From Symsagittifera roscoffensis (taxonomy: Eukaryota; Xenacoelomorpha; Acoela; Convolutidae): 64,000 nt of DNA. Both the position numbers and the translations under genes were made by a program. Shown piece after piece: positions 23,800-34,869 of the stretch. Positions within the stretch are counted from its first letter, which is position 1, and each line of letters opens with the position of its first letter. The notes beneath the pieces were generated by a model that searched no databases, was not told the DNA's origin, and saw nothing but the letters and a program-made list of their open reading frames with translations. The DNA lies in assembly GCF_963678635.1 (NCBI RefSeq), contig NC_087065.1:33851679-33915678 (forward strand), in the 5' to 3' direction.

Positions 23800-25300
23800 A
23801 GCTTCGAATTTTTTACAACATATAAAAACCACATATTTTGGAATTAAGATCTGCATCCTTTGAGTGTACTCTGACATCAACCAGTTACTGGGTTAGTTAT
23901 TTCAAATCTGTGAAGTTTTTTATTCAAATTTTTTTTAGTTCAAATTTTGAAAAACCATAAGATTTTGTGAAGATTTTAATATCTCAGTTTTTTGAAAAAC
24001 CTTAAAATGAAATTAAAAACTTGGAAACTAAAATCAATTGAGCACTCGCATTTGGACGCAAAAAATGCAAACCTTGAGAGCACTCTCACTGTACCCAAGT
24101 ACAGCTTTGGCAGTTTTTCAAATTTTAAGAAACTTCAATTTAAGTTTTCTAAAAACTTTTTTTTTGAAAAAGCATAAAAAACGTCATATTTCGATAACTA
24201 CAAAGATTTGAGCAGTACAATTTGGTGTCAACATTCGCAAACCCGGAGAGTACTCCGACAACTCTAACTACAGGGTTAGGAATTTCAAATTTCTCGAGAC
24301 ATTTTGAAAACTTAAGTTTTCTGCAAAATTTTTGAAAAATTTTAAGAAACATCATATCTGGAAAACTACAAAATTTAAAAGTTGAGCAGTCGAATTTGGA
24401 GACAAGATCCACAATCGCTGAGATTACTCTGACACCCTCTAACCCTCTAACCACAGGGTTGGAGATTTCAAATCTTGAAAAAAAGCTTGTTTTCTGAAAG
24501 TTTTTGGAAAATATCACAGAGACTACAGAGATGAAAGAATTGAGCATTCAAAATTAGAGGAAAAATTTGCAACGCTGGAGAGTACTTTGACAATTCCCAA
24601 CTATACGGTTAGGAATTTCAAATTTCTCGAGAACTACAACAATCAAATCTCGAGAACTGCAACAATTTGAGCAATCATATTTGAAGGTAAAATTCGCAAG
24701 CCCTGGGAGTATTTTGAAAAAGCCTCATTTTAGAGATGGCAACATCAAAATTTGTGAAGTTTTTGATATCTAAGTTTATTCAGCTATTTAGGAAAAAGAC
24801 ATAACAAACGTCACATCTCGGAAACTTAAAGAATTTGAGCAGTCGCGATTGGACGCAAGTTTTTTTAACTTGGAACTCCTGAGAGTAACCTCACAGTGAA
24901 CAACTACAAGATAGTAAATTTCAAATCTTTGAGTTTTTTAAAACCTAAATTTTCTAAAAAAAAAGTTAAAAAGAAATAATAAATTACGTCACATCTCGAA
25001 AACAACAAGGATTTGCGCAGTCATATTTGGAGGCAAGTTTCGCAACCCTTGAGAGTACTCTGGCAGCTTCCAACTACAGAGTTGGGAATTTCAATTTTTT
25101 TGAATTATTTTGTATCGTCATATCTCGTATCTCGTACACTAAAAGTATTTGGCATTCATAACTGCAGGCCAAATTCGCAACCCTTGGGGTAAGCCTAACA
25201 GCATCCCACTATTGGGTTGCTAATTTCAAATTTTGTGAAATTAACACAAACTGAAAGATCGAAAATTTTTTTTTTTAGTATTGCACTGTACGATATAGTT
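23800..25300. repeat. degenerate tandem (satellite-like) array, period about 170 bp
   Basis: The phrase GAGAGTACTCTGACA and its variants recur at about 23862, 24076, 24246, 24420, 24578, 24706, 24881, 25051 and 25186, mostly 158-177 bp apart, with a few shortened or lengthened units. Each is followed after about 15 bp by an ACTACAGGGTTAGGAATTTC-like block and preceded by TTTGAGCAGTC and ATATCTCGAAAAC-like blocks. About eight diverged units. No reading frame is maintained. Confidence 0.8.
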
Positions 25301-25570
25301 TAAACGTTCAAAAATTCTTTGATTGAGACATGAGACAAAAAGACATTTGAGCAATGAAGTGAAATGAATAGTTTTTAGCAATGTAAGCAAGCAAACTAGT
25401 ACGATTTAGAGAGAAACCTGTCTAATAGGGAATGTGTCACTGAACCGTTCACTATTGAGACAATTGCTTCGGAACAAGTTGATTTTTGTTTCTAACAGCC
25501 AATTCTGGTATCAGAGCAAAAATCTGAATGTTGCCACACCCTTAAAAGTAGTAATTTATAAAGGTATAAA

Positions 25571-25728
25571 GGATCAAGTAAACATCCTCCCCCCCCCCCC
25601 CCCTCCCCAGATAGACCAACGATGCAAGTAAATTGCTCGATTCTGATTGGCTGAAACTAACTTAGACAAAGTTGAAGTTCTCCCCCAAAACGGCTTGGGG
25701 GGGGGGGGGGAGGATGTTAACTTGGCCC
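25571..25728 (-). mobile_element. MITE with GGATCAAGTTAACATCC ends and C/G tracts, copy 1
   Basis: The left end GGATCAAGTAAACATCCTCC runs into a C tract; the right end is a G tract then AGGATGTTAACTTGGCCC. The interior AATTGCTCGATTCTGATTGG is the reverse complement of the interior of the copy at 56444. An extra, weaker copy of the end motif lies at about 25665-25690. Confidence 0.7.
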
Positions 25729-26909
25729 AATTATAATTTAAATAAACAATACTTAATTTTTATAAACCAGAAACTTGACTGACTATTTAACTAAAAAAAT
25801 CTCGAAAGAAGTAAAATAAATGGTTTGAGTTTTTCCTCACATTTTTTTACATACACTCATACGCTATAGCGTATAAGGTAGTAAGCGACATGTTTAATCT
25901 CTAGAGAGACATGTTTAATCTATAACACTAGAAATTTGGCGCGTTTTGTATCCTTTACGAATGATTGCAAGTGATTTTTTCGATTTCAAGCGCAGCGCTT
26001 CAGGTTTTTTATATTCTAATTTCAAAAAAAAAATCTGTAGAAAAATCTAGTTGATTACAGTACATATCTTGGGGAATAAAGACAGAGTAAAATTATTTCG
26101 TTATATTACTCGAACGTTGCATAATAATAAACCAGTTGTATTCGGCCAGATTTACAAAAAAAATTAAACACGAATTTACTTCTTTTTTAAGATCGCCACT
26201 TAGCGAGCCGTTGAAAACAATTCTTTGAATCACGAACTTATTTCAACTTCAACACCCTTGATAACTAATTTATCAATGCAGCACAAAATTTTAGATTTAT
26301 CCTTTTGCATAAATTCAAGAAATCAAATTTTCGCAACAAAACAAAATTTTGGGCTCATGACTTCATATGTAACTAAGTCTAAACAAGACTACGTAGAATC
26401 AGACAATATGATCTGCTAAACCAAGTAGCCAAAAAAGCATGCAGTACCAAAATTGGTTAAAATTGGTTATCACTCAGAATGCAACACACACAAACGATTT
26501 AATTGCGCGTTTATTTAACTCGCAGCCATTGATAAAAACTAATTGATTCGGGCAGTGGAAGTTCATATCAAACACCCAATCATATCGTTCTATAAGCGTT
26601 TGAGTTTTGTTTTTGGAAAAACCCGGCTGAAAGTGTTAGTTGCCGTGATACTTCTATGGAAATTCTCAAATAAAATTTTAAAAAATTGAACTTCTTGTTT
26701 AAACTTCTTCCAAGTGTGGTTTTTTGTCAAACGGAATCTTTTGAAACGTCTTTTTTCATCTGGAAGGCAATGAAAACTGGAGCTCGAAATTAAAAGGATA
26801 GTTCACTTTGTGATAAAACTTATTGGGTTTAGAAAAATATCTTTTTGGCAAATTCAATCAATTTGTTCTATCAATGCGCTATAGACGATTTTACGCTATT
26901 AACGAGTTT

Positions 26910-27444
26910 TTGTTCCGACTTTCGATACGAAAGTAACAAAATATTTGTCCTCGGGGTGGGGTTTTTTTCTTCAGACAAATTTCGACTTTTTAACAAGCCA
27001 TTTTTGACGGAATTTTTTATATCATTCGAAAGGTATTGTTGTCCTGAGCTCAAATTTGAAAAGATATTTTACCTGTGATCATTTTTCGCAAAGTTATGGC
27101 GGTTTAAAGATTGCCATTTTGGCCAATTTGGGACAATTAACGCGCGATATATTTCGCGCTATTAACGCGTAAGCGGAGAGTTAATCCGTCTTAGAAATCG
27201 TTCCAAATTGGTTGAAAGAAGCTTATTTGCCATAACTGATTTGTTACAAGGAGCGAAATCTATCCTGTTGTACTTTATATGGCGTGTGGGGGATAATTTT
27301 TATTTAAAAAAATTCAAATTTTAGAAGAAAAAAATTTTTCATTTTGTTTTATTTCATTTAATTTTTTAATATTATTACTGCTCCATAAACCTTAAAAGGC
27401 AGTCGGAACATTCAAGGCTTCGCCCTGATACGAGCAGTCTTGTT
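26910..27444 (+). mobile_element. Helentron-like element, plus-strand copy
   Basis: Full-length copy in the opposite orientation to the others: GTTCCGAC then hairpin ACTTTCG-ATA-CGAAAGT at the 5' end, AGTCGGAAC near 27400, hairpin AGGGC-TTC-GCCCT, and the terminus GAGCAGTCTTG then TT at 27444. Flanked by T on both sides, as expected of T|T insertion. Confidence 0.75.
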
Positions 27445-27479
27445 ATGTTTCAAAATTGTTTCATCATTGTTTACAAATT

Positions 27480-27957
27480 TGGCATCAAATTATTTACAGT
27501 AAAAAAGTAGGTTCAAATGAAGCTAGCAACTCTGTCTAGGATCAACCACAGGCATTCGCTCTCATGACGTTGATCCTAATGTCTAGGTATGACAAAAAAA
27601 ATTTTTTGATAAAAAACTAAAGCAGTTTTCTTATCTTACCGCTAAGCTAGCTTCAATACAATTTCATACGGTCTTCAGCACGGAATAATTTGCCAAACAT
27701 AAAAAACTTCGTGTTACGCTTTTCGTCATCATAGATAATTTATCAAAGGTGCTCATAAATTAATCCAAAAAATGACCAATTTGGCAATATAACATTTACA
27801 AATAACTAATTATTTTTATTTTGAAGTCACGAAGTGAATATTTTCATTGGGTTATAAAAATTTCTGCTAAAAACTATTTTTTTTTGATTACCAAAATTAG
27901 TCTGAATAAAAAACCAAGAATAAAAATTTCGTCACTTTCTTAGAAATAAAAGAACAA
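27480..27957 (-). mobile_element. Helentron-like element, strongly diverged partial copy
   Basis: Aligns by eye with the 17007 subfamily (a CTAGCTTCAAT-like block, ACGGAATAATTTG, TTACGCTTTTC, and a TTCGTCACTTTCTT-like end). The hairpin terminus is not recognisable. It lies next to the 26910 copy but in the other orientation. Confidence 0.4.
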
Positions 27958-28116
27958 TAAAATTTAAATACAACTGAATTGATAAAAAACTTAGTTGTCT
28001 TGGGATCATATGAAGCAATAATTGAAAAGAAATCAATTCAAAATAAACAAACTTAAGTACGGGCGGAAACTGTTTCAAAAACTTAGGTAGCACGATTAAA
28101 AAATCATGTTTTGATA

Positions 28117-28513
28117 CAGGGGCGGATTTAGGGACTAGGGACGCCCTCCCCCCTCAGAGATTCGACCACCTGCCGACCCAAAGGGTCCCCCTTTGTACTA
28201 TTTTGAATTATACATTTTTGGCTGACGGACCCTAAAACTTTTCTAAAGGCACCTTTGGCGTCAATATATACTAATTTTGAAGGGGGAGCGCGCGCCAAAA
28301 ATAACGTGATTTTGTGGTCAAAATTTTCAGAAAAGTGCCAAAAATCCCCTTTTTTGGCCTGTTTATTAGGAAATTTGGTCAAAATAGGTTCTCTTTGATG
28401 ATTTGGAGCTCAGAAAATCATTTTGATCGACCTAGAAAAAAGGTCGTCAAAATTTTCGATTTTTTTTTGAAATTCCGCCCCCCCCCCTCGAGAAAATCCT
28501 AGATCCGCCCCTG
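28117..28513 (-). mobile_element. hAT-type MITE, copy adjacent to exon 1A donor
   Basis: CAGGGGCGGATTTAGG at 28117 and CCTAGATCCGCCCCTG at 28513 form the TIR. Flanks TTTTGATA and CTTTGTTA agree at six of eight positions, so the duplication has drifted. Its edge is 27 bp inside the intron from the exon 1A splice donor. Confidence 0.85.
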
Positions 28514-28541
28514 CTTTGTTAACAAATAAATTTGCACTTAC

Positions 28542-28640
28542 TTCGTCTTCGTGTCCGTTCACGTGACTGTCCAGCATGCCCTGACTGGACCCATTGGAGC
28601 CCTGGGACATCGTCTCCAGATTATTCGTCTCTATCACCAT
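28542..28640 (-). CDS. couch potato/RBPMS-family gene, distal alternative first coding exon (1A)
   Basis: Seen: an ATG at 28640 with good context (A at -3, G at +4) opens 33 codons beginning MVIETNN and ending VNGHEDE, followed at once by the consensus donor GTAAGT (28541-28536). The exon ends in phase 0, and the next exon begins VRTLFVSG, so splicing gives a junction of the EDE-VRTLF type usual in this family just before the RRM. Family knowledge: couch potato, mec-8 and RBPMS have short, variable, acidic or Ser/Gln-rich N-termini ahead of one RRM. Inference: this is an alternative first exon, because a second leader (1B, 12280-12924) can splice to the same acceptor; the intron to exon 2 is about 16.5 kb. 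The leader shows no domain, signal peptide or membrane segment. The reading frame stays open past the donor into a hAT MITE, which is not coding. No transcript evidence is available to me. Confidence 0.8.
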
Positions 28641-31600
28641 CTTCACACGCAGATCACAGATGAATTAATTTATATGTCGGTGTAATATCCACACAAGGAA
28701 AAGAAGAATTTAGCAAAGAAGGATAAATAAACAAAAATTTTGCAATCTATATTACACTAAATGTTCGAAAATGAATGAAACCTAAGATTGTCAAAATTAG
28801 GTCGAAATAAATTTCACTTTCGAGCTTTTTACTTTCAGTGTTGGCAGCTGATTTATTCAAATTGATTGCGGCCAAATCCAAATCGGATCCGGTCAGATGG
28901 CTTCAGTTGCAGTTTATCCGTGTGTTTGATTTTCAGGGGGTTAGTTTCACCAGTTGGTTATCCTTTAGATCTTGAAATGAGGGATGGGTTAATTTTATTC
29001 TGCGAGTCCTAACAGAATTGTGGGATCAGAGAAGCAATAATAGCGGCTAGGCTGGCAAAGATCCAGTTGATAATGTGAGCAGGGTAGGTTTGGCTATCCC
29101 ACTGGTTCCCTGATTGCAGGGTTAACTGTCACAAGCTGGATCCCAATAAGAGAGCAGCCAAAAAGTTTGAGTTTCAAACGGCGCTCAAGCAAAAGAAATA
29201 TACTCGAACTCTGGTAATAACAATAATAAAGTATCAGATTGGACACTTTGTCGAGTATTGACCCCAATGGAGTTTCTAGATATCGCGACAGGTAGGGGAT
29301 TGAGAGAAATCGCCTCCCTCGGGTGAACTAGACTTGGTTGTGACAGGTACCGGAGTCCAGGTATATAAAACTAATCAGCCTGGGCTCAAACTTAATTAAA
29401 TTGGGATTAAAAACACAAACTACGGCTGAAGTTTCAGCAAAAACGATATCGACGCAGTTACAAGCTATTTTATACTACACTAAGATTGCAATATAATCAA
29501 ATTGAAAAAATAGAGCTGGGTAGTTTGATTTGCTGGACAGGAGAAAAGAGAACTTGGGATTAGGGTGTCAATTTTATCAGCCACCTCTCAAACTGATGGC
29601 TTATACTGGGCCTTAGTTATTATGAATTTTATGAAGTGTAATAAATAAAGGGTATAGGAAACACAAAAACTGACCGGGAATTACTAACATATACGAGTTG
29701 TCTTTTCGAAGAATGAAGTTTATGGTTGTAGGTTGCGTGCACCGAATATTGGCGTCGTTTAATTTGGTTGTCACAATTACTAGAGAGGAATGAGGTAAAG
29801 GGGGGAATTTGAGAAGTTGTGGAAGTTAAGACCAGTGTTCGGACAGGAGTTGTTTTGGACGTCAAGTACCAACAACAATGTTTACAATTTGTGCCACAAT
29901 CTAGTTTAAATGGCGCACTGAAATGGAAACTGAGCCTGTTGCTAGTAGTACCAGAGCTAGACTCGGGTTACAATAAAGGAATAGTGTAATATAGAGAAAA
30001 TGATAGGTTTGAGACCGATTATATTTTACCAAATGCAACAATATGCGACTGGGAATGTGGCGAATTAAACGGTTGGTCCTAAATTAAGGGGGGCTGTGCG
30101 ATTTACAGATTTAGGCCATTGAAGAATAATGTCCATGTGGTAGCGAGAAAGGGGGAGGGGGAGCTTGTTTATGGTAAGTTGGTGACATTGCTGTGGTTAA
30201 GGGAATAGTATAAACAATTATTGCAAGAAAGTTAACCACACGTGAACACAATTTGCTATTTGTAATAATCCCCTGTTAATGTTAAGTCGTTCCTGCGAAG
30301 GGACAAAGACAATTTCACGTGGAAGTAAATTGGGAAAAATGGACCAGCACTGACAATGAGAAGAACAATTTGCAGCAATGATAAGAAATTAAGATTGATA
30401 GATTTCGATTTACTGCAGCTAACCAGCCAAGCCAACCCACAAGATTTTAAAAGTCCCAGAAGATACCTACTACCTCTCGATTGGCTATTAAGGCGCGCTA
30501 ATCAATATTATAACGCTCAAATCTGAATCCTATTAAAAAATAAGACCCTAGTGTTTTTTTTTTTAATTTTTCCGCTTTTGTAATAGATTTATTGCTGGAT
30601 GATCAAGTTGGGTGGATAATATACTATTTGTCTTCCTTTAAAACTTTTTTCTGGTTTCGTAATTTAAATTGACGAATGATTGCGTTAAAGTCTGAAATAA
30701 TGGGACTGAGCCATGGAATGGACCATGGATTATTGATATTGAGTTTGGGAAAAGTGTGATTGCTCAGGTCTGAATGATGTGTTTTCAATCTAATAAAAGA
30801 CAGGCGCTGATGATAGATAGCAATAGTAAATAGTAGATTGTAGATTCATTCAGTTAAAAAATAGAATCAAGAGCGACTGCTGATGCCACACACTGAGCAC
30901 TGATTGGATAATAAGCACCATCTGAGGTGCGAAAGTAACTGTACTTCAGAAAGAAGCTGTGCTGACGGCACAAGATTCATTTAATTAGCTCGACAAATTC
31001 ACTCTTTTCACTGTCCAAATTTACACATTTATTCATGCAATTAGATCAAATTAAATGATGCTGGCGGCTGGCGTAAAAAAAATAATTAATTGGCTTGATT
31101 TTGATTTGTGAAAAAATGTGATTTTCAAATGGGCTTCGATATTTAGTTTTAATCTTTACTTCGGAGGAAAACAAGTGCTCGGAAAACAGTGCTCGGAAAA
31201 TTTCATGCAAATATCAAAAAAGTCAAACAATTTTTGTTCATTGTAAAAACGGTCGCTCCGACCAAAATTAGCTCAATTTGTTCTAATTTGGCGGCTTTTC
31301 AGGTTTAGTTACCTGAAATTACTTTCCGGAATTCTGTTTAAATTATAGTAATGCAAGAAAAAGGTCCATCAATTACTTTAAATTAAATACAAGGCAGGTT
31401 CAAAATGTCCGATTTGGATGAATAATTTTGTGTAATTGTGGCTGGCTGGCAATTTATTGGAAATGGTTATAATTTACTTACCATTAAATCTTGAAAAACA
31501 CGAAGTTAACATACGTTAGATAACCGAAATTCGACAGCTGATGACTAAAATTGGCGGATTTTGAGATCGGTAGAAGTTAATATGATCGTCAGAAGAACAG

Positions 31601-32485
31601 AAGAAGGTTTGAAGAGGTTATCAGAAGGGTCTTAAGATAGACGCTGTTGAAACGATGTCCCTGTCAGCAAACAACATGAGCTGTATACAACGGATTAGTT
31701 TCAGTGGACCATTTGATTCATGCAGTCGACAGAGAAGAGAGTGGTAGAAGGTGCGGGGAGGAGGGGCCGATTAAGTTTTTCTCTTGTCTATGCTGCAGTA
31801 GTATGTACGTATCAATATCTGCTGGTCAACTGACAAAGGTTGTATGTACATGGCATGGTACTACTTAACATGTCATTTGGCGATTCGGTGAACACTTTTT
31901 AAGCTGCATGTCGGCGGTAAGTGCATATTGATGAACAATAATGAATTTGCAATATTTGTTGCCCGGCACTTATTATTGTTTTGTTGCCCATATTATATTG
32001 CGGCCACTGGTGGTAGGATTTCACTTTCCTGGTGGTTCTCCGCTCCTCTTAGCTCTTTGTTGTTCATATCTAATGACAGACTCGACATTGAGTGTCTCTT
32101 TATTACTCTTCTGTTTTGCAACAACACAGCTCAATTAGTGCGGCCGCCGAACGTTTAGGTACCATCTCAAAATGTCAATTGACTTCCTGCTTTACAAAAC
32201 TAGAAGTAGCAGAAAATAAGTTTCAATAGCTGATTAGTTCATTTGAAGAGCACACTTTAAGGTAAAGGCCAGTTGATGAATGTGCGTCAGTGATTAGAAA
32301 CAAAACAAAGCCCGAGAAATGACCCTCAATCAATCAACCGGGCCAACAAGTGAAAAAAAAACCAAAATAAAAAGTATTCAAAGCAAAGCAGTGGCGGATC
32401 GAGTGAAAGGGGCTGATTAATCCGCCCACTCTCTCGATTCTCCCCCGCTTCGATCTTCACCTTCGCTTTGAAACTACCACCTTCG
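28641..32485. other. repeat-poor region upstream of exon 1A; likely 5' UTR/promoter territory
   Basis: About 3.8 kb directly upstream of exon 1A on the gene's strand. I recognise none of the window's repeat families in it and no protein family. Composition is more balanced than in the introns, with purine-rich runs near 29750-29830, 30140-30180 and 31730-31770. Inference: a reasonable location for the distal promoter and its enhancers. I cannot point to a transcription start. Confidence 0.35.
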
Positions 32486-33382
32486 CACTGACAAAAACGG
32501 ATTAGCCGAGCTGAAAAAGTATGTTAATTAAACTTAGATCGATTTTAGTATGAAATAAAAAAGATGAAAATTGATCTTAAACCCCAGTTACAAAAATCAA
32601 TTTTAAAGCGGTTTAAATCCATTTTTTCCAGTCTTAATTTATTTTCATTTTAAGGGAACTAAAACGGGATTTAAATCGATTTTTTTCTTTTCAGTTTCAT
32701 CAGTTTCGAATTTTTATTGCATTTATTCATTGCCTATCTTTTTTCATTTTACATCCATAGCGTATTGTAGCATAAAAATAACCAAATAAAATTCGATGAT
32801 TTTCTTATATATTTTGAGTCCAATAACTGATCTATATTGACCCTTTTTCGCTCAAAATCTGATTTACATTCATGATTTTCAATGATTTCATTGCATGTTT
32901 TTTAGCTTAAAATTTGATTTATATGGATCATTTTATTGAATTCTATAACATCTGATCTGGAACGTGTGTTTTTATTTAAAAAATTGATTTTAAAATATTT
33001 CAATTATTTTTTCTGAAGAGCATGTTTTTTATCGTGTTGCGAAAAAATTGATTTTAGTGATTCTAAAAATCCATCCAAATCGATTTAAATTGATTTTAAA
33101 GACACTTAAATTGGTCCAAAATTTTCAGGAAAGATCGATTTAAATCGATTTAAAATGGATTTAGGTGAGTTTTGGATGCATTTTAACGAGTCGAAAAATC
33201 TATCCAAATCGATTTGAATCGATGTTATAGACACTTAAATCGATCTAAAATTTTCAAAAGAGCCATTTAAATTGATTTAAAAACCATTTAAAATCGTAAA
33301 ATGTGCATTGTTAATCGATTTGGTTCGACTTCAAATCGATTTAGAATCAGTTTAAATCAACCCAAAACCATTTTTATCAGTG
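32486..33382. mobile_element. CACTG-type (EnSpm/CACTA-like) non-autonomous element
   Basis: CACTGACAAAAACGG at the left is mirrored by CCATTTTTATCAGTG at the right, and a 2-bp CG duplication flanks them (32484-32485 and 33383-33384). CACTA-superfamily elements begin CACTA/G and make 2-3 bp duplications. The 897-bp interior has no ORF and is packed with ATCGATTTAAATCGAT-like palindromic words, including two roughly 120-bp near-repeats around 33060-33290. Confidence 0.75.
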
Positions 33383-34860
33383 CGGGTGATCTAATGCAAT
33401 CCGTTGTTCACAATCAAATATTGTTCCAGCAGTGTTCCAGAACAAAAAATAAGGTCACTTAGGAGGGATCACGGGCCAAAAACGTGATGCTAAGCGGTGG
33501 ATTTTTAGCATTTTCTATGACCCAAAGCTTTTGTCTTCACTATTATAATTACTTTGCCATATATTTTGCTCAGCAAGGAAGTTAAAAGCTTTGCATCATA
33601 AAAGGTGCTAAAAAACCGTCTGGTCTGTGAAATCATGTCTCTGACCCGGAACCCCTCCATAAATGTTTCTTTGGTTCTAAACGCTGCTGGAATGATTTTT
33701 GGTCGGGAACAATGGATGAATTGAAATAGTGCTGAAGCGAAGGTCTCGGTCGGTTAGAAAAGAGGGCAGCGTCTTTCCTATTTGTTAACATAATATCATA
33801 TATACATTTTGAAACTATATGAAATTGGTCTTTTAATTGGTCAGATAAGTTGGATCAACCGTACAATCTTTCCCTCTAAGCGACCTACGGTAGATTGCCC
33901 TCCACAAGCATGTATTTTTTCTGAATAATTATTCTGTAATTATTTCTGTATAAATATGCATTTCATTCGAAAGCGCAACTGAAATTGGTTTAAACATTTT
34001 TTACGCATTTTTGCTGTTGTATGCTGTTAACTTGAACAAATTAATGTTTTAATTCATTCTCTTATTAAAATGACTCAATTTTTTAAACGAATATAGACTA
34101 TATTCAAAATTATAATAAAAAACTTTTTGGAAATTGTGCAAAAAGAAACAACCACAAGAAAAATGAAAACTGTTTTTTAATTTAATTGCCTTATTTCAAA
34201 ATATACGATAAAATTTTCTTGGGTGTACAATTTATGATGCAGTGGTTTATTAATTTATCTCATTGCTTTAACACCAAAAGAATTTGATGAAGTAGTTGCA
34301 ATCAATTAAAGAAGTATCTCTGATTTTAAGCTTTAGGTTGTCTATAGACATTTTAGGCTCAATAAAATCTTCTTTAATGATATTCCTATTTAAAATTTTT
34401 AAAGAATAATTTTAGTGTCCGTATTCGCACAGATACTAACTTTTTGTTATTTCGTGATAATTTTTAATGTTGTTAGTAATTTTGTTCTGTTAAAGCTATC
34501 GAGTGATTTGTCTAATTCTTGTTTAGAAACAAATTTGCTCATTTTGTCGTCTTCACGTTCTCGTCTTATTACTTTAGAGAGTAATTTAAATAGTTGGTAT
34601 TATACGTGTATTTCGTATTGAGCAAACTCCGCGCAATTTTTTTATTGTCCTTACTATTTGTGTTTCGTTTTTGAGACGAAACGCAATTCTAATTAAAAAT
34701 AATTGTTGTATTTGCCGATTTCTTAAAGTGGTTTTTTAGCAACTCCCTACACAAAACACCATTTTGTGATTTTGGCTGTATAGACTGCTTTTATTTTCTA
34801 ATGGGAACAGATGAGCTGAGAAACTGTGTTGTTTGAAAAATCATGCAAGTGAATCGATTA
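33383..34860. other. unassigned AT-rich stretch
   Basis: No gene, repeat of the families listed, or RNA found. The open frame around 34415-34621 (plus strand) has no recognisable family. Part of its right end may be the 3' end of the LINE that follows. Confidence 0.4.
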
Positions 34861-34869
34861 CATTTTTTC

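Larger units (their letters stand above)
12925..28541 (-). other. region between alternative first exons 1A and 1B (intron for the 1A isoform)
   Basis: About 15.6 kb that is intronic for the transcript starting at exon 1A. It contains Helentron-like copies, two foldback elements, three repeat families and a satellite array listed separately, plus the N gap. Stretches with nothing recognised are 13801-14040, 17640-18750, 20116-21802, 22003-23800 and 25740-26909. Open frames there (for example about 22760-23065 plus strand and 20101-20376 minus strand) lack family motifs, splice context and composition typical of coding. Confidence 0.6.

Noticed and set aside
28410-28541. Extension of exon 1A into the downstream open frame
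   Set aside because: A consensus donor GTAAGT ends the exon in the right phase, and the extension is hAT MITE sequence.
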